From Stenopsyche tienmushanensis (lineage: Eukaryota > Arthropoda > Insecta > Trichoptera > Stenopsychidae): a DNA stretch of 64,000 nt. A program made the translations under genes and the position numbers. Location: assembly GCA_008973525.1 (NCBI GenBank), contig WACJ01000183.1:558001-622000 (forward strand), read 5' to 3'. The notes below the pieces were generated by a model. That model had not been told where the DNA came from and made no database searches. It was given only the letters and a program-made list of their open reading frames with translations. Shown here piece by piece: positions 21,518 to 32,618 of the stretch (the stretch's first letter is position 1; each line of letters begins with the position of its first letter).

Positions 21518-22480
21518 GGGATGTGTTGAATTTTTCAATAATTTAGTAACATATAAAATTGTTTTCTTTTGTCTGCAATTTGGCACCAATTTATTTGGCA
21601 TAAATTCAAATAATACAATGTAACGAAATTTCCATCGCAAGCAATACACTCCAAGGGCAGAAACAAATAAAAATGAAAATATGTAGATAAAATGAAGGCT
21701 TTACATCATTCGATTGAAAATCTAAACAAATTCAATTTGAATTTATAGCAACAAAAATATTCGCATTTCAAAATACAATACTCCAAAGCAAATAACAAAT
21801 CGTCAAATAAATTTGCGCACAGTTTTTACGAGTGCGGATTTAACTAGGTTATGACTTAACGAGCGAATGATTTTTTTTGCTTTAGTGTTTTAACCGTGTT
21901 CAATGTTTTTAATGTATCTATAATGAATTGGGCGATTGAACATCGGCGTATACCCGTCATTTTTGCTTATATTGATTGTGACCATCGTCAGTTATTACAG
22001 ACGATTAGCTACAATCATTCGGTGCTTGTTATAACCGAGTTCAATTTCGAGCATTTTCTTTAGAATAAATGCAATGAAATTTTGCTCAAATTATAGTACA
22101 CATGTTTCATGAATCAATGTAAAATATGTACAATATGAATGTCTTCGCTATTTTTACACTCACACCGATAGATATAAAATAAGGACGTTACTAAAAGATG
22201 CAGATCCATTATGCATGTCAAAAATATCTTCTACATATTCATCACACGTTGTGATTCAGCACATTCTTAAAATCCACAACAGATTTCAGATAATATAAAT
22301 AAATGATTATTTGAATATTAAATTTGAACATATGGCATTTATTCCAATATATGGGACGAAATTTCTCCATTTTGTTGAAAATTCTGATACTCTTCGACAA
22401 TATAATAATCGATGATACAACATGTGTGCCATGATCTTGTCAACTGTTATCAGTATTAACTGGATATGGAACTCAAGAAG
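21518..22480. other. AT-rich sequence, nothing recognised
   Basis: No termini or domains. The word 'aatcgatgatacaacatgtg' near 22408 recurs at about 32381, suggesting a weak repeat. Confidence 0.35.
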
Positions 22481-22484
22481 TATT

Positions 22485-22560
22485 ATATATATTTTCGACA
22501 GAAGGCTCAATTAAAATGAAATCACGGTCAAATTTAAAAGTAGAAACTTTTTATTATTTT
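22485..22560 (+). pseudogene. hAT dimerisation-domain remnant (copy H2)
   Basis: The reading 'IFSTEGSIKMKSRSNLKVET' matches H1 at 3.65 kb, with the proline-rich front part lost. The nucleotide match to H1 continues downstream through 'tgtatttttgaaatgtaaat', showing that both come from the same element. Confidence 0.55.
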
Positions 22561-22714
22561 TGTATTTATTATTTTTATATAAGCAAATTATGTATTTTTG
22601 AAATGTAAATATAATTCTGATCTTGCTGAAGCAAAAAACCTCAAAGTTTCTCTTGATTTCAAGCCTTTGTTTACAAGAAAACGCGTTGCGCAACAGAGGA
22701 TTCTACTTCTCGCC

Positions 22715-22869
22715 TTCGTATGACGGGATAAGAAGCTTCCTATTCGATAGAATAAATTTATTTCTAATGAAGGGAACTATGTACAAAAATAAGACACTCA
22801 ATTTGTATTTTTATACATCACTAATAAATTTGTGCGGCAAAATTCCGGGTTATATTTGAATCACCCTCG
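22715..22869 (+). repeat. 3' end of a CGAGGG-type mariner-like element (H2)
   Basis: It runs 'gtatgacgggataagaagc' to 'ccgggttatatttgaatcac' and 'cctcg', then TA at 22870-22871. The terminus, read inward, is CGAGGGTGATTCAAATATAA. As at 3.8 kb, it follows a hAT C-terminal relic within 160 bases. Confidence 0.65.
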
Positions 22870-23235
22870 TATACATATATTTTATTATTTTAACAATTCA
22901 TGTTGGATATTCGGATTATTTATTTTACGAATCATTTTGCATCAATTGAAAGCCGATAATCTATCTTTGGATAGCCTGATACTAAGAAGAGAAAACGAAT
23001 GAAACCATTTATTTCCAAAGTACAATGTTTGTCATCTAAAAAGTGTTGAGATGTCATCTTTCAGACGCATATCGTATATTTGCCATCACTGAAATGGCAA
23101 TGGAAATGGAAATTTTAGACTCGATGGGTCAAGTAACAAACTTGAAAAACTTGAATATGTGTATATGAGCAATTATACTTCTAGAGCAACCATAAAAGAG
23201 TATTCAAAAACATTCCGAACCTATTGCCTGAATTA
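22870..23235. other. AT-rich spacer, nothing recognised
   Basis: No features seen. Confidence 0.35.
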
Positions 23236-23287
23236 AAAACAGACGACGGACCGGATTTGGCCCGCGAGCCGTAGTTTGTCGACCTCG
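23236..23287 (-). repeat. Solo end of a hAT element (GGCCCGCG type)
   Basis: The reverse complement of 'ttggcccgcgagccgtag' and 'tttgtcgacc' reads GGTCGACAAACTACGGCTCG then CGGGCCAAATCCGG. This is the classic 'ggtcGGCAAACTACGGCCCG' start of one group of hAT elements. The outermost CAG is degraded and the other end was not found. Confidence 0.5.
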
Positions 23288-23290
23288 ACG

Positions 23291-23320
23291 CATGCTCTAG
23301 TTACTAGTTACTAGAGCATG
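23291..23320. repeat. 30-bp near-perfect palindrome
   Basis: Arms CATGCTCTAGT and ACTAGAGCATG flank a short centre; 28 of 30 positions are palindromic. It begins 4 bases after the hAT end above. It also contains the tandem word TAGTTAC twice. Confidence 0.7.
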
Positions 23321-23524
23321 TGTGTTGCCAAGCAAACACACATATGAGCCATTTGATTTTAATTTCGATTCGCAAAGATCGAAACGAAATTGCAATACTA
23401 AAATATTTCTAGAGTCAATGTTGCTAAAAATGAATAACACAAAGAGTATAGAAGATATCAGTTTAATTCATTTTTTCGTGTTACTGCCTAACCCAACCCG
23501 CAAGATGTTCTCGGGTGTCCTGAC

Positions 23525-24244
23525 TAGGGAATCCAATCCCGGGATCCCGGACAGTTTAAGGTACTTAAGAATCCCAGGACTAGAAAACGTAATCCCGAAA
23601 ATCCCGGGATTGAAATTTGTATCTAACAGAAATCGTACACCTTACCAACACGATGAAGGCTACTAAATCGAGACATTCCCTCCAAAATCTGGACGCTTGG
23701 AAACAGTGGCGTAACTGCTAGTTGGCGAACTTACGCATAGAAGCAGTGACTGTCTAATCTATGTATACATATACAGCGTACATGTATGTTTTTTAAAATT
23801 GTTATAGTAACCTTTCCCTACCGGTGGTGTATTTACTACACCTCGACGAATAATTGGAATATCGATTTGAAATATAATAGATACGGGGTTCAGAATTTTT
23901 GTATTCCTCCGTAATATAATTACAAATCAAATAAATAATTTGTCGGGAAATTGGGAAATCGGGAATTTTGCGATTTTTAGTCCGTGTCTCAGTAGAAAAG
24001 AATTTTATCAGTCACATTGATGGTGTTATACGAAAATGAGGGCTCACGCGATCATCAACTCGAACTAGCATTTAAATATATGATGACGATACCTCCAACG
24101 AGTGTGGAAGCTGAGCGTGCATTTTCAGCAACAATTTGAACAAATGGACTTATTAGTAATTTTTGATCAAATTCATTAAGGTAATTAAAATATTGAAAAT
24201 CCCAATCCCGGGATCGAAATTTTGGCTCGGGATTGGATTCCCTA
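23525..24244 (+). mobile_element. hAT family A, copy A4 (720 bp)
   Basis: Termini TAGGGAATCCAATCCCGGGA and GGATTCCCTA with the exact duplication GTCCTGAC at 23517-23524 and 24245-24252. It retains the start of the dimerisation domain (about 24020-24130, 'PTSVEAERAF' context) but a deletion joins it to the 3' tail. Confidence 0.92.
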
Positions 24245-24489
24245 GTCCTGACGGTTCTTGAATCTCCAGATTTTTTTCCTGCACTGAATGCCTCGAAATT
24301 AATTTACGATGGTCAAAAAAAAGGAAATGAGTGCTCGGAATACAAAATAGCAGAATGCTAAGATATGGATACTTAAGAAGGAAATATTTCTTTATGGATA
24401 GCGAAAAATAAAATATGACCGACAAGGTTGTTGTATTGTTGAAATGCAGCAGGTCCAAGTATAATCTTGGGAAAAGGAAGAAAGTTTAC

Positions 24490-24980
24490 TCCAGAATGCT
24501 CTTTTCAGTAATATCAACATAGTCGTCTTGGGTAGTTTCACAATGCCTTCCAATAGCAGGCAGCGACATTATTTTTGTAATTATTCCTACAAAGCTGATT
24601 CTTTTCCACTTTATTATTTTGATATTGTAAGTAAGCCAAATGGCAGTCTACCGCGATGATGTTGCTACCGACGTTTTGTTATAAAAGTTCTCCCAAATGC
24701 TTTAAACTACGTGCTTTATATCAAACTATGACCAAAGTCATACTTGCAAATACCGTTTATAAAATAAGAGTGATTTCAAAATTTGATTTAATTTGTTAAT
24801 GATTTTCAATTAACATTATTTATATAATGCTACCTTCAATATCGAGCGAATGAGGAGGTGAATGTATGATACAGACGAAATGGATGTAACCCCTTTCCTA
24901 TGAATGGATATTGAAGAGGCCCATAGTTCTGTAGTGGACTGTTAGTGGCTGCACTATGATGATGATGATGATGATATAAT
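24490..24980 (+). repeat. RTE-like retroposon, copy I2, with GAT-rich tail
   Basis: The upstream part ('ctcttttcagtaatatcaac', 'agtcgtcttgggtag') matches copy I4. The downstream part has 'aatatcgagcgaatgagg', 'gaagaggcccatagttctgt', 'agtggactgttagtggctgc', then (ATG)n at about 24953-24976. 'Ggcc.a..t..agtgga' followed by a (GAT)n tail is typical of RTE LINE 3' ends and of SINEs using that machinery. No reverse transcriptase is readable, so it may be a 5'-truncated LINE or a SINE. Confidence 0.6.
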
Positions 24981-26239
24981 TTTTAAAAAATATTGGAATG
25001 AAATTGGCTTTAATTTATTGTACTTTTATTTCGCAATACATTCCCTTTTAAGCCTTACCAAATCGCATCAAATTGTCTCGGTATTGTTCGCTTAGGTACA
25101 GGTTTTTCGGTCGGCACTAAAATGATCAAAGAAGAAAAACCATTTATGTACTTAAAATGTGAAACCGAAAGTGTATCGATCGAAGAAAGTTATTTTAGTT
25201 ATAAATTCGCAAGGAAATATTATCATACGTCTGGGATGAATCATTGAACGCATAATATGATTATGAAATCCGCTCGATTGTTGCATAAGTTTGCTCTCGA
25301 CTTTCCTAACTTTTACCAATACATTTGCATAATCTTTGAATATGCCGATCTAGGGTCTTATGCAATTGGTTTGCGATGCCAGATTTCTATTTTCCTATTT
25401 CATTTCCAGGATAGAATCTAGAAAAATGGTTAACGAGTCGTTAGCACGATCACATGGCAGAAATTAATTTAAAAAATAATAAAAGCACCGCCAAATGCGT
25501 AGAAAGAGCTCTCTCGCTCTCGTTAGGGGCCGGAGTTAATGCTGTATACTTTGGGGGGAGTCGGTCGGAAAGGGAGGCTTTCTTCCAAACAAAAAAGACG
25601 AGGGGTGCGCATGCGTGCCCAGTTGTTTTTATACATCCCACAAGGGCCCTTTCGGCGGTCACTTTCCGAATAATTCTGCACACGTCGACGATGGTCGAAC
25701 TTAACAAAATTAAGCTTTTCCAGCATTCGGGATGAGGTCACGAAAAGAGGCTAATCTAATTTTTAACAAGAACTAACGATAGACATTTCCTTGTTTACAA
25801 ATCATTCAACTCGATAACAAGAACAAATTACAAATTTTTCCAACGGTTTGAGTTAAATAAAAAAATATTCAGTCCCGTTTTAGAAATAATCGATACCATA
25901 TCACGTTTTGCCAAAGCCACGTTTTTATTGCAGTTTTAGTATGAGCGTGGTTAATTATCGACTATAAACTTTCGCAGTTATCGTTTGGGCCGGTTTAAAA
26001 ATTCCATAGTAAATGGCTCCAGTCATATTTCATCAAACATATAAAAAGCCTTCCAAAGTGTCAATCCTGGTCATTGGAACGAGAATTTGTTTCTTAGTAA
26101 CTCTCGTCTTACATAATCGGAAAAAAGGTTGCGTTCTTTGTCTTGTAAAAAATGATACAAATGTGTTTTATCGCTTTGTTTTATTATTCGCGAACAATTC
26201 GTGCGGCATCCAAATATTAATGCATTTTAAATTAACATA
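24981..26239. other. AT-rich sequence with a GC-richer block at 25490-25740
   Basis: The block has 'agagctctctcgctctcg' (GAGA-like, partly palindromic), 'gtgcgcatgcgtgcccag' and a run of C/G-rich words. Frames are open on both strands (25454-25735 plus; 25450-25707 minus) and neither protein is recognisable. This could be a promoter-proximal region or exon. The rest is featureless. Confidence 0.3.
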
Positions 26240-26241
26240 TA

Positions 26242-26928
26242 TTAGGTTGTCGCATAAGTTTATTTCGCAAATGAACACAGATCTAATCATAGCCATGGCT
26301 GAAGAAAATCCGCGATATACTGTTCGCGAAATAGCTAACAAGATAGAAATTCCACGGACATTCGTCCATAATCATCTGACAAAATTAGGCTACATCAATC
26401 GTACAGATGTGTGGCTTCCTCATGAACTGACTGACTCAAATAAACTTCAGCGTATTTCAACATGCGATCTTCTCTAACGACATAATAACCAACTTTTTTT
26501 GAAGAGATTTGTCACTAGAGATGAAAGTTGGATACTCTATGAGAATATACAAAGTAAACGGTCTTGGACTAAGGGTACAGAATCTTTAACTGTAGCTAAA
26601 CCTGGCCTATATCCAAAAAAAGTTTTGCTATGCATTTGGTGGGACTGGAAGGGGGTATTCAGATTATTATTTATTTCTGACATTGAAAAATTCTTTACAT
26701 GGTAAAAATTTTAATTCAAAAAATGATATAAAAATGTACCTTGATCAATATTTTGCCAACAAATCTGGGAAATTTTGGCAAGAAGGCATTATGAGGTTTT
26801 CGAAGAGATGGAGAAAGGTAAATAGAACAGCATGGATCATATATTATTCAGTACATTTTGATGTAATACAAATTATTGTTTATTTATTTTTTAATATGAA
26901 AACGAAAGAAACTTATGGGACACCCTAA
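26242..26928 (+). mobile_element. Internally deleted mariner, copy M2 (687 bp)
   Basis: Inverted ends TTAGGTTGTCGCATAAGTTT and its counterpart (AAACTTATGGGACACCCTAA) lie between TA at 26240-26241 and 26929-26930. The transposase gene starts at ATG 26271: 'YTVREIANKIEIP' (helix-turn-helix), 'VWLPHELTD' (linker motif), then after a stop and frameshift 'FLKRFVTRDESWILYEN' with the first catalytic D, and 'VAKPGLYPKKVLLCIWWDW'. It then jumps to the C-terminus ('FWQEGIMRFSKRWRKV'). The stretch with the second and third D (HDNARPH and YSPDLAP regions) is deleted. By these motifs it is cecropia-like. Copy M3 has the same deletion. Confidence 0.85.
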
Positions 26929-26930
26929 TA

Positions 26931-27234
26931 CATACATAGTGATGAGAATTTCTATCGTTCTATTGAGTGACGAAGATCTTCATAAATATTTGAGGGTCGT
27001 CCTGATTTAGGGACGTCTTGTAAAATTGGCATCTGTTTATCGTCAATATTGGTCCATAAATTTCTCTAGTGGTGCGGTTCAAGATGAAGAAAAACTAGCA
27101 TACAATGTCGAATATGTTCTTTATCGGTTAGGGCTACGTTCAGGTTTTGTAACTGTTTCATTTATTATTCGAAAGATAAGCATTTTCTGCAAGCAAGAAT
27201 GTATTTTAGAATTGCATTTAAAGAATATCATATA
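26931..27234. other. Short spacer, nothing recognised
   Basis: One compositional frame only. Confidence 0.3.
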
Positions 27235-27704
27235 CGAGGGCGATTCAAATATAAACCGGAACAAAAATACTAATGGATTAACTTATTTTTCTACATAGAT
27301 CGGATACGAAGCTTTTTGATCCCGTCACTGAAGAAAGAAGCTGGCTGGCGAAAACCAAAGCAAGCTTACTCACGACTCGAATGTTGTTTCCATTGATGTT
27401 TGTTGCCGTTTATGACTTCCATTTTGCTCATTATCTCGACCTTTGGACCCAATCATACACTTGGGTCTTACTTAGAGAAGCATCACCGAACTGTGCCTTA
27501 AGAGTCGTTAAATTTTCACGCCTTTTAAGATGCTACTCCTCGCTAACTCATGACTGTACTTGAATGGCGAAATTATGTTATGGGTGTTTGGATAGGTATA
27601 CCCTCTCCGAGTTCCTAACAACTGATTTTCTCATGCACTGCGCTGCTCATGTCAGTCTGCGATTCAAAAAAGCGAAATTCCGGATTATATCTGAACGTCT
27701 CTCG
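27235..27704 (-). mobile_element. CGAGGG-type mariner-like element H3 (about 470 bp, deleted)
   Basis: The left end CGAGGGCGATTCAAATATAA follows TA (27233-27234). The right end, inverted, is CGAGAGACGTTCAGATATAA, so both termini are present. On the minus strand near 27540-27430 the reading 'TLKAQFGDASLSKTQVYDWV' matches the N-terminal helix-turn-helix of mariner-like transposases ('...fGd..ls.tqVyeW..rF'). The catalytic domain is deleted. It is non-autonomous. Confidence 0.65.
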
Positions 27705-28980
27705 CGAAAAGCTTTGCGAAACACATTACGATTTCAAATGGGAATTTTTATGACTGTTCAAAATTAGGATAAAATTAAAAAAGTCTGTCCAAATGAACGA
27801 TTCGCCCTTAGATACTATGAATATCAAGAACATTTTTCATATTTTCTATATAGCAATGATTGATGTTCTTTCAGTCCTCTGCTTTCCATTAGCGGAGTTT
27901 GTCATTAATTTTAACACAAATAAGTAATGTCGCAGCAAAATGTTCTGCAGTGTATCAACGCTCGGTCAAATGTATACTCGACCTAATTTGTGATTGATAA
28001 GCTTTATGCCAAATAGATAATTAATAACTATATTTTAAAAAAATTACATGATGCCAATGCATGATACATGGATATATGCAAGCATTCATCCAAAAATTTC
28101 AAGTGCCAATTTGATCAATTAGTACATGAATTATTTTCATTCGAAAGGTTTTAAATCAAGCTCGTAATAATATAAGTATTAATGTTTTTGATGAATTGAA
28201 AAATATAATAATTTCACAAGATATTATCCTAGTTTAGCCACACGTGGGATGCAATGAGAAACCACCTTATGAAAATCCCATATCCCTGAAAAAATCTCCT
28301 TTGTCCAATAACGAATATGATACCTTAACCCTTTCTTATTTTTTTAAAATTATTTGTAAAAAAATCATTAGTTTGTACTTAGATTGAAGAATTTATAATA
28401 AAAAACCTTACTTTTTACTTGGATTCACCTCCACCAAATCTCGCAGAACATCATTATCCAGTATATTAGGCTTCCCACAACCGATCGAAATCCAGCCAAC
28501 TACTTTACGCACATTTCTGGGAAAATCTGGGAAGTTCAGAGGGCAAGAATAAAAAAAAATTAAAAAATCCATACTAAGATATTAAAACGGCATGTATTTT
28601 TGGCACTACCAATATAAACGCAAATTTTTCGGAAAAAAATGAAATACAGCTTATTAACACATTTAATCTTGAACTTGTCAGTTTAACATGAAATGAAAAA
28701 AAGTTGACTTGGCGTAAAAATACTGTGTTAGAAATAGAAGCACATCATTGAAAATAAAATATTGTGGAGTATTACACGCCATATGTGCAAGCATATTTTC
28801 TGGATCGCACGAGTGCGCACTTAACATGTGTGTGAATACTCATCAAAGGGTAATGAAGAATACACTTTTATGCGATTTACTGCTGTAACCTAAGTTACAT
28901 AGTATTTAATGTATCGCAGAAATAGATTAAAAGTTTTTGCTACTATTGAACAAAGCACAAGGACGTATACATTTCAGATT
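27705..28980. other. AT-rich sequence, nothing recognised
   Basis: No coding, RNA or repeat signal seen. Confidence 0.35.
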
Positions 28981-29709
28981 TTAACACGTTCGACGCCCAA
29001 ATTCGATAGTCGGTGCGTAAACAGAAGGGATAGCGATGCAAAATTGAAATGCACGGGATAAACATGGACAATATATGGCGCATCTTCTCTCAGGTGTTGT
29101 TTTATCTTAGATCGATAAGCTTGACTCTACTATTAGTCAAATTAACAAAAAAAAGTGAAGATAAGCAATTGCGAACAGACAAGGGTAGGAATGCAAGTTT
29201 CGGGGTCGATCTCGAAAGATATTTAGACAGTTGTCCATCTTAAAGACATTTAAGAAAGACGTTCGTAAAGTTGACATTTGTAAATCGTAGAAATACGTAA
29301 CAGGGAGACGCTGGATTCGCTTTTTGGAGACTGTTTGACTGACTGACAAATTCTCGATCTCCAGGAAGCGAAAAAAAAATGCAAAAAAAGTCGCAAGATG
29401 TTGTCCTAATCGTCCAAAATCACCTCATGTGTTTGAATTGTTTCAATGAATATGTGGTAACATTATATAAAGTTATATTTTATTTTAAACATAATTTTAT
29501 AACATTTAAACATATTTTATATGTATATTTTAGTTATTTTAATTTTATGCCTTTATATGTTATATATAAACATATATTTATGATATTCTGTTTAATTAAT
29601 ATTTGCATGTGCTAATTCCATTAAATAGGAAATAAATAACTTGTTAAATCGTATTTAAATGGAGGAAGAAAACGTCCGAAAGATTAATGTCAATGTAAAT
29701 CGTATTTAA
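28981..29709 (+). mobile_element. TTAA-bounded family J, copy J1
   Basis: It starts TTAACACGTTCGACGCCCAA and shares with J2 'caaattcgatagtc', 'gaacagacaagggtaggaat', 'tatttgcatgtgctaatt' and 'gaggaagaaaacgtcc'. The extreme AT-rich centre (29460-29600) is private to J1. It runs into the left TTAA of J2, so the right terminus is lost or shared. No transposase. Confidence 0.6.
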
Positions 29710-30226
29710 CACTCTCGTCGCCCAAATTGAATCGGTGTTGTTTCTCGTGGGACCCAAATTCGATAGTCAGAGTGTAATCAGAAGGAATAGCGATACAAAA
29801 ACAAAGAGAAAAGATAAGTAAGTGCGAACAGACAAGGGTAGGAATGCAAGTTTCGAGGTCTTGCCATCTGGAAGACATTGTAGAAAGACGTTCGCAAAAT
29901 TAAGTCAAGTCGTTATAGAAATACATAAAACTCAGTGGTAATGCTACCTTCAATATCGAGCGAATTAAGAGGTGAATGTATGACACAGACGAGATGGATA
30001 TTAAAGAGGCCCATAGTTATGTAGTAGACTGTCAGTGACTGCACCATGGTAATGATGATATGATATATATATATATATATATTTATTATATATTTGCATG
30101 TGCTAATTTCATTAAATAAAATTACTCGTAAAATCGCATTTGAGCTGAGGAAGAAAACGTCCATCAAAATTACGCGGAAGAACGCCCGTCGCGCGTATCT
30201 GGTAGACGCAGCGACGAATGAGTTAA
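29706..30226 (+). mobile_element. TTAA-bounded family J, copy J2, with a retroposon inside
   Basis: Left end TTAACACTCTCGTCGCCC; right end, inverted, TTAACTCATTCGTCGCTGCG. These are imperfect inverted repeats of each other and match the start of J1. Inside, about 29938-30075 is an RTE-like tail insertion. J1 and J2 lie head to tail. Confidence 0.65.
29938..30083 (+). repeat. RTE-like retroposon tail, copy I3, and adjoining (TA)n
   Basis: 'Aatgctaccttcaatatcga', 'gaggcccatagttatgtagt' and 'gactgtcagtgactgc' match I2. The tail is degraded to 'atggtaatgatgatatg' and runs into a (TA)n tract at about 30061-30083. 5'-truncated. Confidence 0.6.
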
Positions 30227-31239
30227 CTTAGTTAATACTCCATAGACATTGCTTTATGTTCGAAGTTTCGCAGAGGAAATTAGAAAGCATTTTAATATTG
30301 AATAAATATTAAATATGACTCAATAGCTTACGATATTTAATATATGTAACACAAATAATCTTATAACTTCTATAGACACAAAAACTCATTGAAACATTTT
30401 CACATATCCTTTCGTTGTTTTTATGGTATTTTTGTTAAAGGTGAATATTACACAAAAATAATGATTTTTAACTACTATTTATTTTTCGACGATCCCAAGG
30501 AATATAACGCGTTTTCTTACTACATAAAAATACTTTCGTATGATGCCTATAAATAAAATGAACATATTTATTTTGGTCGTCGCCATATTGAACTAGCGTG
30601 TTCTGAAATAACTCCACGTATTTGTTCTTCATTTAGAATTTTGTCAGCTGTCAATTCTACAATGCCTTCAATCGGAAAATTTTGAAAGCTCCTTCTGCCA
30701 ATTTTATGAAATCATATGGAAATGAAATTCAACCGTATTTTAGTTTTCACACAATCTGAGCAAATCGGTCCCTAGCATGCAGACAGAATTAATAGCTTTA
30801 ATTCAGATAAAGGCCACGTCAGTATTTATTATGCACGAGTTTAAAATCAATATCAATATCAATGCTTCTTTTAATCTAATAAGAATAAATATAAACACAA
30901 GCGCATTGCATATTGTTTGCTGAAAAAATCCGTTCTTTGGCATTAAATTCGACATATTTTGTGTTCATCCTGGAACCTATTGGACAGACTGACAGAAACA
31001 ATTTTGCTGTTAACGTGAAAACTGCATCCGTCGCAAAAAAAAAACAGCGATGGAAATAAATTGTATTTTTAATGGCTTCCATTAAATTTTTTGTGATCTT
31101 CTAAAATAAATGCGTAAAACCATCTCATTGAAATATCGAAAAAATTGGATGTTCATAGTCTTGTTTGATCTGGTTTCAAAAATAGAAAAAAGTAACAGCA
31201 GTGTATCCTTTATTGTACAGGATTTAATTATTATAAAAT
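30227..31239. other. AT-rich sequence, nothing recognised
   Basis: Short antisense frame at 30876-31082 has no motif. No repeat termini. Confidence 0.35.
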
Positions 31240-31470
31240 CAAAATCCACTTATCTGTCAGGACCGTCGCAGCGTGTATGAAGCTTGTACATAAATAAATA
31301 AACACTGTCGACAGCACACAATATTCGATAATTTCTTCGCGTACAATGCGTCGCTTGAAATCGATTCATTATATCATTCACGCATAATTATTAGTCGTTA
31401 AATTTGGGTTAACGATCTTAACAATCGAACGATGTAAGCAAGATACTCTCTCCGTCTATGATTCTCTCAA
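31240..31470 (-). repeat. TTAA-type MITE family C, fragment C4
   Basis: 'Aatccacttatctgtcagga', 'ccgtcgcagcgtgtatgaag' and 'aaatttgggttaacgatc' match the inverted family C core. Both extreme ends are absent. Confidence 0.75.
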
Positions 31471-31859
31471 AATTCAACATGGTAAAATTCGTCAGTCAAA
31501 ATTAAAGAAGCTATGAAAAAGGATCCGGGGTGTTAAAAGCGATACATATGGCTTCATTACTAAAACATTAATCCAGGTTTATAAGCGGTGTGGAAAGCCT
31601 ATTGAGGATCTAAAGCAGTGTTTCGAACCGGTTCATAAGATTCACCGAGTCAATTCAGGGTTAAAATACCAACCTTCAATTGAAAAACTAGATCCTTTTC
31701 TGCCCTGATGCCGTGTAATAGTGAAATCCTAATAAGAAACCGCACTTATCGAAGGCCGAATGGGTTAGAAAATACGTTAAAAAGAACACAAGCAGTCAAA
31801 ATGATCTCCAAATAGGCATCGAAACAGGTATGCTTTAAATCTTTTTTCAACGAAAAGAA

Positions 31860-32297
31860 TTGCCATTTATCCCGCGACGCATCCAAGAAATATATTTCAT
31901 TCATAAGTCGAACACCGATACTCCATTAGCAAACATGGAAAAGTTTCAGCTGGAGCGTCACGGGAGTCAACAGTACAAAAAGCCATTCAATCCATATCCA
32001 AAATATTTCTCATCCCGTTTAACGGAACCGTTCGAAACGGGATGAGGATAGGGAAAGAAGGAAGACAACCGATAGACCGGAGAAATTTAGCGAAGGTCGC
32101 CGATGCGAAATCCATCAATCAGTCAAAAAAACGTCAAAGCAAAACCAACCAAACGAGTTTTCTTGAAATTTCGCAGCAGTTGAGGCCTTAAAAAATTATA
32201 GCGACAAGGATGATACGGCGACGTGATATCGCCAATTTACCAACATTTAAACAAAAAGATGATCAAGAAACTTCGACTACTGATGAGCTCATGAAAC
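31860..32297 (+). pseudogene. Unrecognised coding-like relic with frame breaks
   Basis: Consecutive plus-strand frames read as complex, polar protein: 'NTDTPLANMEKFQLERHGSQ' in an open frame from 31860 to a stop at 32045, then 'RKTTDRPEKFSEGRRCEIHQ', then near 32200-32297 'TRMIRRRDIANLPTFKQKDD' ending at TGT-TAA. Frames shift between blocks. The composition is less AT-rich and less repetitive than the surroundings. No family is recognised; a decayed transposon or retroelement gene is most likely. Confidence 0.3.
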
Positions 32298-32618
32298 AAT
32301 GTTAATCGAAACTTTTGCATAAACAGTTCCGTCAAAATCCATGTTTTAAATTGTATTTTTTTTTTTTGAGATCTTTAATAATCGATGATACAACATGTGT
32401 TTCATAGCCTGAATAACCGATTAGTACAATTGTCATGTCAAAATGTGTGCTATGCTTCCAGCAATAGTTGTTGCCCGACAAAGACTAGCCTAAGAGTCAA
32501 ATTTGAATTGATTTCCCCTGATTGTAAAGCCTTAATTTATTCTTATAAAAATCAGAAATCAAATGTAACACGATTTAAAGTATTACAACGTCTATTCGTT
32601 TCAAAATGCAAGGAAACA
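32298..32618. other. Spacer, nothing firm
   Basis: It contains 'aatcgatgatacaacatgtg' in common with about 22408, otherwise nothing. Confidence 0.3.

Noticed and set aside
23322..23666. Plus-strand frames with 'NPGIPDSFRYLRIPGLENVI' here, and similar frames near 43.2 and 56.1 kb, look like a conserved protein.
   Set aside because: They are translations of the repeated CCCGGGAT-type subterminal sequence of family A; the similarity is repeat identity, not a gene.
26013..26477. 154-codon open frame that could be taken as one gene.
   Set aside because: Only the part from 26271 is mariner transposase; the front lies outside the element.
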